A stretch of 64,000 nt of DNA, from assembly GCA_047630355.1 (NCBI GenBank), contig JBLHXN010000004.1, positions 1 through 64,000 on the forward strand, written 5' to 3'. The translations under genes were made by a program, and so were the position numbers. The notes below the pieces were generated by a model. It worked only from the letters and a program-made list of their open reading frames with translations, ran no database searches and was not told the origin of the DNA. Shown here in pieces: positions 7,879-15,546 of the stretch (position 1 is the stretch's first letter; each line of letters begins with the position of its first letter). The DNA comes from JANQUM01 sp047630355 (GTDB taxonomy: Bacteria > Bacteroidota > Bacteroidia > Cytophagales > Spirosomataceae).

Positions 7879-8514
7879 TTACTTACTACGCTCTTTTAGC
7901 GAAGCCCCAACTTTGATTATGTCACCGTCTTTTATCGATTCATCCACTTCTAAAAACAATATTTTCTTACCTTTTTTTCTAGAGTCCTATTTTCAAATCT
8001 ACGCTACTATTTAAAAACCGAGAAAGGTTCGGGTTCATCACATTCGGAATAATCAACGGAATAGACTTCGCCGTTTCGTTTCTCAACTTGAAGGAAATGT
8101 ACCTTTCTTTTTTATCAAAAACCGGTCGATTTTCTTTACTGATTTCGATTTTAACGGTGGCTTCTTTTTTTGACGAATTTTTAAGCACAAGTCTGTTTTG
8201 GCTTCAATCATTACATCTACGTTGCCGTATTTACCCAAGCCGAAACTCCGGACTGTTCCTCCTGATTCTTTTGATACTACTGCAACGCTAATCCCATTAT
8301 TGCCAGATCCCTGAAGATTTGCCTTGCATATGTCGTAATCAGGATAATCAAACTCTACGGTCTATTTTGCGGGAATAGACACCATTTTTTTTTGAGAAAA
8401 TCCAGTAAGCGAAGCAAGAATAAAAATTGCTACTAGTAGCAATTTTATGATGATTTGTTTGAGGTCGGTTATCGATATTGACGATACAAAATTGCAACAG
8501 GGACAGCGTTTCAT
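7879..8514 (-). pseudogene. Decayed gene for an exported protein (one nonsense codon, two frameshifts)
   Basis: From the ATG at 8514 the minus strand reads a signal-like segment (IIIKLLLVAIFILASLTGFS) and then SIPAK. A TAG follows at 8362-8364, and the frame continues sensibly as TVEFDYPDYDICKANLQGSG and VRSFGLGKYGNVDVMIEAKT. Near 8180 the reading shifts into KNSSKKEATVKIEISKENRP and RYISFKLRNETAKSIPLIIP. After a 7-A run near 7975 it shifts again to KKILFLEVDESIKDGDIIKV, ending at 7879. Reassembled, it is an exported protein of about 210 residues, possibly beta-rich. I do not recognise the family. Three independent lesions make this a true relic rather than one sequencing error. Confidence 0.7.
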
Positions 8515-8572
8515 CGCTGCAAATTATGTTTTGAGACGTATCGAATTATGAATTGCGACTTATCAAAGACAA

Positions 8573-8611
8573 AAAAAGGCTATTTCCCCTTTTAGAGGAA
8601 ACAGCCTTTTT
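8573..8611 (-). terminator. Hairpin terminator after the lipoprotein gene
   Basis: AAAAAGGCTATTTCC (8573-8587) pairs with GGAAACAGCCTTTTT (8597-8611) with one mismatch and a 9-base loop. On the minus strand it ends in a T-run. It follows the lipoprotein gene and can act on both strands. Confidence 0.7.
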
Positions 8612-8657
8612 TAATTAACACTTTGAAGCAGTCTGATTGAACAATTACCGATGGAAG

Positions 8658-9062
8658 TTACTCCGCCGGATTTCCTCTTCTGAAGTCCACTTCCTTTACT
8701 AAGCCAACGGCATTGATGTGTAATTCCATCACGAGTGCTGTGGATGGTTGTTGAAGTTGCTCACATTGCGGGCCTTTTTCGAGGAAAAAGACAATAATCT
8801 TCTCACTTCTGCGGTCGAGGATTTGATAATCGTACCGTCCGAACCCTTCTTTTATTTGCGTTTCGGAAAGACCCAGGATTTTTTCTTTCATACCACGTAA
8901 TTCGTCAATCTGATTTACACGCTTTCCTTCGCAGGCATTCCTGTCAGAAATAAAAAGTTCAGAGTCGAAAGTGCCTAAGTCGGGTTTTTCTACGGTAGAG
9001 CAACCCGAGATGAACAGGACAATCAATAGACAAGGTAGAGAGAAGTATTTTTTGAAATTCAT
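8658..9062 (-). CDS. Small lipoprotein, function unknown
   Basis: A 134-residue protein starting at MNFKKYFSLPCLLIVLFISG; the eight codons upstream lack a plausible start context. The signal peptide ends in the lipobox FISGC, so the mature protein is lipid-anchored at a Cys near residue 21. The mature part contains two further cysteines (RNACEGK and GPQCEQL), perhaps a disulfide, and a stretch resembling small lipoproteins that assist envelope assembly (GLSETQIKEGFGRYDYQILD). I do not assign a family. It starts 8 bases after the stop of the PF04020 gene, so the two are probably co-transcribed. Confidence 0.75.
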   Translation of the reverse strand: MNFKKYFSLPCLLIVLFISGCSTVEKPDLGTFDSELFISDRNACEGKRVNQIDELRGMKEKILGLSETQIKEGFGRYDYQILDRRSEKIIVFFLEKGPQCEQLQQPSTALVMELHINAVGLVKEVDFRRGNPAE

Positions 9063-9069
9063 TAAATGG

Positions 9070-9405
9070 TCAGTCTTGAAATCCACCGATTATACTATTG
9101 GCGATGGATAAAATAAAGCTAAAAATTAAAGCGGTAAAGAAACCATTTACGGCAAACCCACCGACTAAAAAATCACAAAGATAAACGATTGCAACCGTTA
9201 TTACGAGATAGAACAAGCCAAGTGTCAAAACAGTTATGGGTAATGACAATACCACTAAAACTGGCTTAACAATTCCGTTGAGAATACTCATCACAAATGC
9301 TACAATAATAGCCGTAATATATGAATCAACGACAACGCCGCTCAATAAACTAGGAATAAAATAAATAATTAATCCAGAAACGATAAGTCGGATAATGTAG
9401 CTCAT
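9070..9405 (-). CDS. PF04020 (YvlD / phage-holin-4-2 type) membrane protein
   Basis: A 111-residue protein made almost entirely of four hydrophobic segments: LIVSGLIIYFIPSLLSGVVV; AIIVAFVMSILNGIVKPVLV; VLTLGLFYLVITVAIVYLCD; and FTALIFSFILSIANSIIGGF. The Asn-x-x-x-(K)P after helix 2 and the repeated Leu/Ile-Asn turn are the marks of PF04020. The family name mentions phage holins, but members such as B. subtilis YvlD are chromosomal membrane proteins of unknown role, and there is no prophage here. It probably forms an operon with the lipoprotein. Confidence 0.85.
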   Translation of the reverse strand: MSYIIRLIVSGLIIYFIPSLLSGVVVDSYITAIIVAFVMSILNGIVKPVLVVLSLPITVLTLGLFYLVITVAIVYLCDFLVGGFAVNGFFTALIFSFILSIANSIIGGFQD

Positions 9406-9454
9406 TTTGATTAGGAGTTAGTTAAGAGAAAGAAATTAATTATTTAAAATTTTA

Positions 9455-9617
9455 GAGACTGTTTAAATTTCTTCTTTAAAGTTTACAGTGCTAAATTCAT
9501 GACCAGTCCATCGTTGTCAAAATCCTCATTACACGCTGTGTAACTCCCGCTTTACCGCCTTGACCTGATACAAAATTTGACTTCTGCAATTCTTAAATTA
9601 CATTTTTAAACAGCCTC
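9455..9617. mobile_element. 163-bp MITE-like element with terminal inverted repeats
   Basis: GAGACTGTTTAAA (9455-9467) is repeated in inverse, with one mismatch, as TTTAAACAGCCTC (9605-9617). Both ends are flanked by TTA (9452-9454 and 9618-9620), a 3-bp target duplication of the TNA type. The termini resemble those of IS5-group elements common in Bacteroidota. Nothing inside codes for a transposase, so it is a non-autonomous miniature element or a deletion relic. It lies between the PF04020 gene and comM and accounts for most of that gap. Confidence 0.65.
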
Positions 9618-9679
9618 TTAATTTTCTATGAGTCAGTAAATTTTTATACCAACAGCAGGGTCAAAGGAACAAAACAAAA

Positions 9680-11221
9680 TTACCCCGCCCAGTTTTCACG
9701 ATCCAAACTCCTGTATTGAATAGCTTCGGCTAAGTGCTCTACTCTTATCTCCTCTGTTCCGGCTAAATCTGCTATTGTTCGACTAACTTTTAGGATTCTG
9801 TCGTACGCTCTGGCGGAAAGACCAAGGCGTTCCATCGCTTTTTTTAACAGGTTTTTTCCTGCTTCATTGATTTCGCAAACATCTTTTACCATTACCGGCG
9901 ACATCATAGCGTTGCAATGCACGTCGTCCATCTTATCAAAGCGTTTGGTTTGGGTTTCCCTTGCCTTTACTACTCGTTCCCTAATTTCAGCGGATGTTTC
10001 GTTCTTACGATTCGACGATATTTCGTCAAAACTTACGGGTGTTACTTCCACGTGCAAGTCGATCCTATCTAAAAGAGGTCCTGAAATTCGGTTCAGATAT
10101 TTCTCAACAGCTCCAGGAGGGCAAGTACAGTCTCTGTCTGGATGATTATAATATCCGCACGGACACGGGTTCATACTTGCTATGAGCATGAAGTTTGCAG
10201 GAAACTCAACCGCCATTTTTGCCCGACTGATGCAAACTTTCCTTTCTTCGAGTGGTTGTCGCATTACTTCCAAAACAGTGCGTTTGTATTCGGGCAATTC
10301 GTCCAGAAACAATACGCCGTTATGAGCAAGTGATATTTCGCCCGGTTGCGGGTAACTTCCACCGCCAACAAGAGCAGCATCTGAAATAGTATGGTGCGGG
10401 CTACGGAAAGGTCTTTGGGAAACCAAGTGAGATTTAGTACCTAATTTTCCCGCTACAGAATGTATTTTAGTCGTTTCGAGAGCTTCAGGTAATGTAAGCG
10501 ACGGCAAAATAGAAGGCAGCCGCTTGGCAAGCATTGTTTTTCCGGCTCCAGGCGGACCAATCATGATGACGTTGTGACCGCCTGCCGCCGCAATTTCCAT
10601 TGCTCGCTTGATATTCTCCTGACCTTGTACATGAGAAAAATCAGCTTCGTACTCATTTATGGTGTGATAAAAGATATCACGGGTATCAGTAACTGTTGGC
10701 GTAATTTCTTTAGTGCCTTGCAGATATTCTACGGCATCTTGTAATGTCTCCACACCAATAACATTAAGATTATTTACTATGGATGCCTCAGTTGCATTTT
10801 CGACGGGCAGAATAAACCCTTTTAACCCTTGTGCCCGGGCTTCAATAGCAATTGGCAGCACACCTTTTATGGGGCGAAGTTTTCCGTCGAGGGCGAGTTC
10901 ACCTAAAATAACATAATCGGATAATTCTTTTTGAAACTCGGTTTTACCAGAAGAAGCAATAAGGCAGATTGCCATCGGCAAATCGTACGCTGAACCTTCT
11001 TTACGAATATCAGCGGGAGCTAAATTAACAATCGTTTTGTGTCTGCTTTGTTGATAACCTGCGTTTTTCAAAGCGGCTTCAATACGCTGCAAGCTTTCCC
11101 GAACGGCGTTATCAGGTAAACCAACGACGGATAGTCCAAGTCCCTGAATGACACTTACTTCAACTGTTATCAAGGTGGCACTCACTCCGTAAACGGCGGC
11201 TCCGAAAGTGGTTGAAAGCAT
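9680..11221 (-). CDS. comM: YifB/ComM family Mg-chelatase-like AAA+ ATPase
   Basis: A 513-residue protein of normal ComM length. The N-terminal domain (about residues 20-140; VVGLPDNAVRESLQRIEAAL, NLAPADIRKEGSAYDLPMAI) belongs to the Lon-protease-like ChlI fold. The central AAA+ module has Walker A GPPGAGKTMLAKRLPSILP, Walker B GVLFLDELPEY and the arginine-rich RPFRSPHHTISDAALVGGG. A Cys cluster (MNPCPCGYYNHPDRDCTCPP) and the C-terminal helical lid follow. ComM is a hexameric helicase that promotes branch migration during natural transformation in gamma-proteobacteria; its role in Bacteroidota is inferred. It is single, with no obvious operon. Confidence 0.93.
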   Translation of the reverse strand: MLSTTFGAAVYGVSATLITVEVSVIQGLGLSVVGLPDNAVRESLQRIEAALKNAGYQQSRHKTIVNLAPADIRKEGSAYDLPMAICLIASSGKTEFQKELSDYVILGELALDGKLRPIKGVLPIAIEARAQGLKGFILPVENATEASIVNNLNVIGVETLQDAVEYLQGTKEITPTVTDTRDIFYHTINEYEADFSHVQGQENIKRAMEIAAAGGHNVIMIGPPGAGKTMLAKRLPSILPSLTLPEALETTKIHSVAGKLGTKSHLVSQRPFRSPHHTISDAALVGGGSYPQPGEISLAHNGVLFLDELPEYKRTVLEVMRQPLEERKVCISRAKMAVEFPANFMLIASMNPCPCGYYNHPDRDCTCPPGAVEKYLNRISGPLLDRIDLHVEVTPVSFDEISSNRKNETSAEIRERVVKARETQTKRFDKMDDVHCNAMMSPVMVKDVCEINEAGKNLLKKAMERLGLSARAYDRILKVSRTIADLAGTEEIRVEHLAEAIQYRSLDRENWAG

Positions 11222-11395
11222 ATATTAATAAGTAAAATGAAAGGCACAGATAATATTACTCTCGCCTTTTTGTTGAATTTAGATTTTGTTCCTCACGAAT
11301 ACTGAGGTTTGTTTCGGACGAATTTACGCTAAAATCCTGAAATTGAAAGTCGCTACTAAATTGCCGAAATGCTGATTTGTGTTTCATAAAATTGG

Positions 11396-12871
11396 TTAAT
11401 CTCCCCAACGCCACTCTTTTCCAAGCACCAACGAAGGTTTCAACTCTTGCTTGATCAAGAAATCTTTTAGTTCGTTATCGTTAAATTGATGAACGGGCAA
11501 TTCTTTTGCGTTCGCCAGAGCGTAAATCATCATAGCTGTGTACCGAACGTTGTTATTCATTTCTTCTTTATTGATAAGGTCGAAGTTATCGCAATTGGCG
11601 TGGTAGCAATTGTACGCTTTAATCGGAAATGAGCCCGAAGGCGAAATAACGGGTACTCCCTGCATCATAAAAGATTGATGATCAGAATGGAGACCCGCTC
11701 TATTACTATTTCTACTGCCGTATTTTGCGTCGGTTCCTTTGATTTTTTCGCCGATTTCGTCCACAAATAATTTCAGATCATCACGTCCGTAGGCATTAAA
11801 GCCCTGTGCATTATTTACCATATCGAGATTCATCATCAATTTCACATTTTCGAGCGAACCTGACTCTTTATATTTCTCTACTAAATGTTTTGAACCCAAA
11901 AGCCCTTGCTCCTCTCCCATGAATAATACAAACTCAACGGTTCGTTTGGTTTTCAGGTTTAGGCTCTTAAATACCCGGGCAATATCAATTACTGAAAATG
12001 CACCGATGCCGTTATCCATGGCTCCAGTCGCCAAATCCCACGAATCAAGGTGGGCTCCAATTATGATTTTTTCGTGCTTTAGCTTTCTCGAACGACCAGC
12101 GTGCGTAGCAATCACGTTTCTTGCCCGAATGGGGCGACTAAAGTTCTGCATATCAATAATTGCGAGGATGTTTTCTTCGTCAGCAATCCATTCACGAATA
12201 GCGATTCCCTCCTCAACAGACACGCAGACCGCCGGAATTGGAATCAATTCTCCGGTAACTGAGGCAGTTCCGGTTAGTAACACTCCACCCTTTACGGCAT
12301 TAGCAATAATGACGCCTTTGGCTCCGTACTGAATAGCTAAAGCGGTTTTTTCTGAACGGTGAAGGTTTGACTTGCCTGCATTATTGGGTAATTGGACATT
12401 GATGTTAAACAGGGCAATTTTACCCTTTATTTCTTTTTTCACCTTTTCAAAATCCGAATCTAAGCCGTCTCCGCAATCCACGATTTTGGCTTTCACGTGA
12501 GCAGATACCGGAGAATGTGCCAATGCGACCACTTCTAACTCGTGAAAATTATCACTATTGTCAGGAACTAATGACAGAGAGACGCTACTCCTAGACCAGG
12601 CATCAACCTCAAAAGGGTCAAATTGGGTATTTTTATACCCATAACTAATTAATAGCTTACGAGCGTATTCCTCACTTAGTTTTCCGTTAGGGCTGCCAGT
12701 AAGCCGATGCCCGATAGTACTAGTAACTTCGCCTAATGTTTCATAGGCTCTCCCCTTTTGTTCAACATTAGCGTCTATTTCTTCGAAAACCCTAGCTAAT
12801 TCATCACGTTTATAAAATGACGTGAGGCTAAAAACAAATAGAATGGCTATTATAAATGTAGAATATTTCAT
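11396..12871 (-). CDS. M28 family zinc peptidase with PA insert (carboxypeptidase Q-like)
   Basis: A 491-residue exported enzyme. A signal peptide (MKYSTFIIAILFVFSLTSF) is followed by an N-terminal region and a protease-associated domain (about residues 120-250; AKIVDCGDGL, YGAKGVIIANAVKGG). The M28 catalytic domain then shows the two-zinc ligands: GAHLDSWD (His, Asp), AMDNGIG (bridging Asp), MGEEQGLLGS (general base Glu and ligand Glu), MNLDMVNN and LHSDHQSF. Members release amino acids from peptides in the periplasm or outside. The gene is complete and alone; both flanks are non-coding. Confidence 0.92.
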   Translation of the reverse strand: MKYSTFIIAILFVFSLTSFYKRDELARVFEEIDANVEQKGRAYETLGEVTSTIGHRLTGSPNGKLSEEYARKLLISYGYKNTQFDPFEVDAWSRSSVSLSLVPDNSDNFHELEVVALAHSPVSAHVKAKIVDCGDGLDSDFEKVKKEIKGKIALFNINVQLPNNAGKSNLHRSEKTALAIQYGAKGVIIANAVKGGVLLTGTASVTGELIPIPAVCVSVEEGIAIREWIADEENILAIIDMQNFSRPIRARNVIATHAGRSRKLKHEKIIIGAHLDSWDLATGAMDNGIGAFSVIDIARVFKSLNLKTKRTVEFVLFMGEEQGLLGSKHLVEKYKESGSLENVKLMMNLDMVNNAQGFNAYGRDDLKLFVDEIGEKIKGTDAKYGSRNSNRAGLHSDHQSFMMQGVPVISPSGSFPIKAYNCYHANCDNFDLINKEEMNNNVRYTAMMIYALANAKELPVHQFNDNELKDFLIKQELKPSLVLGKEWRWGD

Positions 12872-13203
12872 TTCGTATAAATAGAAAATGCATTGGTACA
12901 GAATATACTATATATAACCCTTAAGTACAGTTAAAGTTAGCACTTTATAGATGAATTTAAATAACTATTTGTGGAACATTTTCGTACTTTTGAAAGATAA
13001 TTACCATTTGTGCCCAAAAACAGCAACTATTCTTTTAATTTTGTTTTTTGATAAACTAATTTGTTACTTAATTAAGTGACTCATATCCTAATCAGTATAA
13101 ATTAACCTTGTTTTGATGAGGAATAATTATTTAGTAGACGCTGATGGGTTTGAAAATGAAAACCTACTACTTTAGAAAAGAAAACCGTATTAAACCTTTT
13201 GAA
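12872..13203. other. AT-rich intergenic region with a candidate promoter for the TSP3-repeat protein
   Basis: This 332-base gap separates two divergent genes. On the plus strand TACTTTTG (12985-12992) matches the -7 consensus exactly, but no TTTG lies 19-21 bases upstream (a TTTG at 12968 is too close). If used, it would give a leader of roughly 200 bases. I see no RNA gene or riboswitch. Confidence 0.4.
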
Positions 13204-14928
13204 ATGAAAAACTTCTCTCTATTCGCTATTCTATTGACATTAATGTCATTCGGGGTACAGGCTCAACAAGACTCCTGTAAAGTTTGCAAGCCATACCCTT
13301 GGGAAATAGGCATTCCAATTGGCGTCAACCAATACTTTGGTGATATGCACTGTAGCACGCCTTATGCTTCTCAAAACAGTCTAATGAGCGGTCTTTTTGT
13401 TCGCAGACATTTAAATGACTTTATTGCATTACGTCCACAAGTTTTATTCGGGCGTTTAGCTGGAAACGATTTGGATAACCCAAATAACCGTTGGGATTAT
13501 CGTCGATTGAAGTTTAAGTCTCCTCTGGTAGAGGCAGCTTTACTAGCAGAACTTTATCCCTTTAGAGAGAGGAAATATACCTGCGATGGTATTATAAAGA
13601 AAACACTAGCTCCCTACCTTTTTGGTGGAATTGGTGCTACTTACACAAATCCTGAAGTTGAAGTACAGTCAGGAGCTCGTTTCCCGCCACTTCAACGTGA
13701 CTTAGATGCAGATATGAATGACCTGAAAAAGTGGGGCGTTGTCCTACCTTTCGGTCTTGGATTAAAATATAACGCTACTGAGCGTTTCGCCTTGGGCGTT
13801 GAAGCTGGGTATCGTTATTCACTTTCTGATTATCTTGATGGCGTAAGTACCGCTGGTAATGACGGAAGACCTGATGGTTATTTCTTAGCAAATATTATGG
13901 GCTCCTACCGTTTTGGAAGTAAGGATACTGACGGTGATGGTGTGGTTGATAACTGCGATGCTTGTATGAATGAAGCGGGTCTTCGTAAGTTTCAGGGATG
14001 TCCTGATACTGACGGCGACGGCTTAGCAGACAAAGATGATGAGTGTCCTACTCAAGCTGGTCCAATAGCTTTGCGTGGTTGCCCGGATACAGACGGTGAC
14101 GGAATTGCTGACAAAGACGATGAATGTCCTACTGTGCCAGGCTCAATAGCTTTACGTGGTTGCCCTGACTCCGATGGTGACGGTGTTGCTGATAAAGATG
14201 ATAAATGCCCAGATATAGCTGGCTTGATTACTCTGAATGGCTGTCCTGATACTGACGGTGACGGAATTGCTGATGCAGACGATAAATGTCCTTTCGAGGC
14301 AGGTACAGCGGCTACTCAGGGCTGCCCAGATGCTGACGGCGATGGAGTTATTGACAGCGAAGATGCTTGTCCATCAGTTGCAGGTTTAATGGCACTTAGA
14401 GGCTGTCCTGATTCTGATGGTGACGGAATTGCGGACAAAGATGATAAATGTCCAGATGTAGGTGGTGCGGTCGGACCTGATGGTTGCCCTATGCCAGTTG
14501 GATGCCAATGCTCTGGTTCTATATTTGATATTCCAACAGATGCAGTAGCAAAACCACTTACCCGTTTAGGAACAAACCCTGAATTCGGAAACTCAGTACG
14601 CTTAACGCCTAATCAGTTTTTAGCTAAAATGAAAAGAGCCTATCGTGCGAGTTCTACTAATCGCACGTTCTTAAACGAGCTGTTTATGAATATGGGTTAT
14701 GCGAACGGTTTCAGTGATGTTACTGCTGACATGGTTTCTGATACATACATTCCTTACGGAACTACCGGAAACATTGGTTTCAGCAAAGCACACAAGACAC
14801 AATACAGTACGCTGAACATCAGTAGAGATCAAGATCTTGCTGCGTTTAAGTTTACTTCTTTAAATGGTTGTGATATTTACTTCATGAAAGTATGTGGGAA
14901 TCACTTCTACTATTGCCCAACGAATTAA
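13204..14928 (+). CDS. Outer-membrane barrel protein with seven thrombospondin type 3 repeats
   Basis: A 574-residue protein starting at MKNFSLFAILLTLMSFGVQA, a signal peptide cut after AQA; the frame could begin 20 codons earlier. Residues of about 25-240 alternate like an outer-membrane beta-barrel (FVRRHLNDFIALRPQVLFGR, FALGVEAGYRYSLSDYLDG). Seven 27-residue calcium-binding repeats follow, of the form DTDGDGIADKDDECP...GCP. OmpA-like proteins of this build normally end in a peptidoglycan-binding OmpA domain. Here the repeats are followed by about 140 residues (SGSIFDIPTDAVAKP to the end) with no OmpA signature. A strong terminator follows. Confidence 0.85.
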   Translation: MKNFSLFAILLTLMSFGVQAQQDSCKVCKPYPWEIGIPIGVNQYFGDMHCSTPYASQNSLMSGLFVRRHLNDFIALRPQVLFGRLAGNDLDNPNNRWDYRRLKFKSPLVEAALLAELYPFRERKYTCDGIIKKTLAPYLFGGIGATYTNPEVEVQSGARFPPLQRDLDADMNDLKKWGVVLPFGLGLKYNATERFALGVEAGYRYSLSDYLDGVSTAGNDGRPDGYFLANIMGSYRFGSKDTDGDGVVDNCDACMNEAGLRKFQGCPDTDGDGLADKDDECPTQAGPIALRGCPDTDGDGIADKDDECPTVPGSIALRGCPDSDGDGVADKDDKCPDIAGLITLNGCPDTDGDGIADADDKCPFEAGTAATQGCPDADGDGVIDSEDACPSVAGLMALRGCPDSDGDGIADKDDKCPDVGGAVGPDGCPMPVGCQCSGSIFDIPTDAVAKPLTRLGTNPEFGNSVRLTPNQFLAKMKRAYRASSTNRTFLNELFMNMGYANGFSDVTADMVSDTYIPYGTTGNIGFSKAHKTQYSTLNISRDQDLAAFKFTSLNGCDIYFMKVCGNHFYYCPTN

Positions 14929-14950
14929 TTCGTAGGAGTTAACAATTATT

Positions 14951-14988
14951 AAAAATTCCTGAACCGATTACTCGGTTCAGGAATTTTT
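14951..14988 (+). terminator. Strong hairpin terminator after the TSP3-repeat gene
   Basis: AAAAATTCCTGAACCGA (14951-14967) pairs perfectly over 17 bp with 14972-14988 around a TTAC loop and ends in a T-tract. It lies 20 bases past the stop codon. Confidence 0.85.
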
Positions 14989-15111
14989 AATTTAAGCTAA
15001 TTTATAAAGAACTACCGTTAAATAAGTTATCAGGAATCAGGCTTAAACCCATTCAGAATTTTACATACATTTAAGCTTTATCAACATTTATAAACATTTA
15101 TAAACTGACGT

Positions 15112-15540
15112 ATGAAAAAATTACTTCTACTTGGCGTTTTGTTCTTTAGTTCTTTTGAATCTTTCTCTCAAATTAGCGTAGCATATTATCAGTCTTCAAG
15201 TGCCAAGACAGCAGTTGCTTATAATTTCTCAGACAGGCTTTGGACAGAAGTGCGGGTTTACGGAAATGCGTTCACTAATAATTTTACACCAGAGGCAGCT
15301 CTGCTCTATAATATTATTCAGAAAGAAAACCACAGCGTTTATATCGGAGCGGGAGGAAATTTGAATGGCTACCAAGGGTTTATAGTACCTATGGGCGTTC
15401 AAATAAGACCTTTGAGTGATTTTAGGAATCTATCTCTACACATAGAATTCCAACCAATGTATGACTTCAATACATATTATATATTGCAATCATCTTTCGG
15501 GTTCAGGTACCATTTTAAAACGGTAAAGCAGAAGATTTAA
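15112..15540 (+). CDS. Small exported beta-barrel-like protein, function unknown
   Basis: A 142-residue protein with a signal peptide (MKKLLLLGVLFFSSFESFSQ). The mature part is an amphipathic beta pattern (TAVAYNFSDRLWTEVRVYG, SVYIGAGGNLNGYQGFIVP, YYILQSSFGFRYHF), consistent with a short outer-membrane barrel of roughly eight strands. The end is basic (FKTVKQKI) rather than the usual terminal Phe. The upstream leader holds the repeated word CATTTATAAA. It converges with the E1 gene only six bases away, with no terminator between them. Confidence 0.7.
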   Translation: MKKLLLLGVLFFSSFESFSQISVAYYQSSSAKTAVAYNFSDRLWTEVRVYGNAFTNNFTPEAALLYNIIQKENHSVYIGAGGNLNGYQGFIVPMGVQIRPLSDFRNLSLHIEFQPMYDFNTYYILQSSFGFRYHFKTVKQKI

Positions 15541-15546
15541 AGCTCT

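Noticed and set aside
9070..9405. Prophage signal from the phage-holin-type family name
   Set aside because: PF04020 members are ordinary chromosomal membrane proteins and no other phage gene is nearby.
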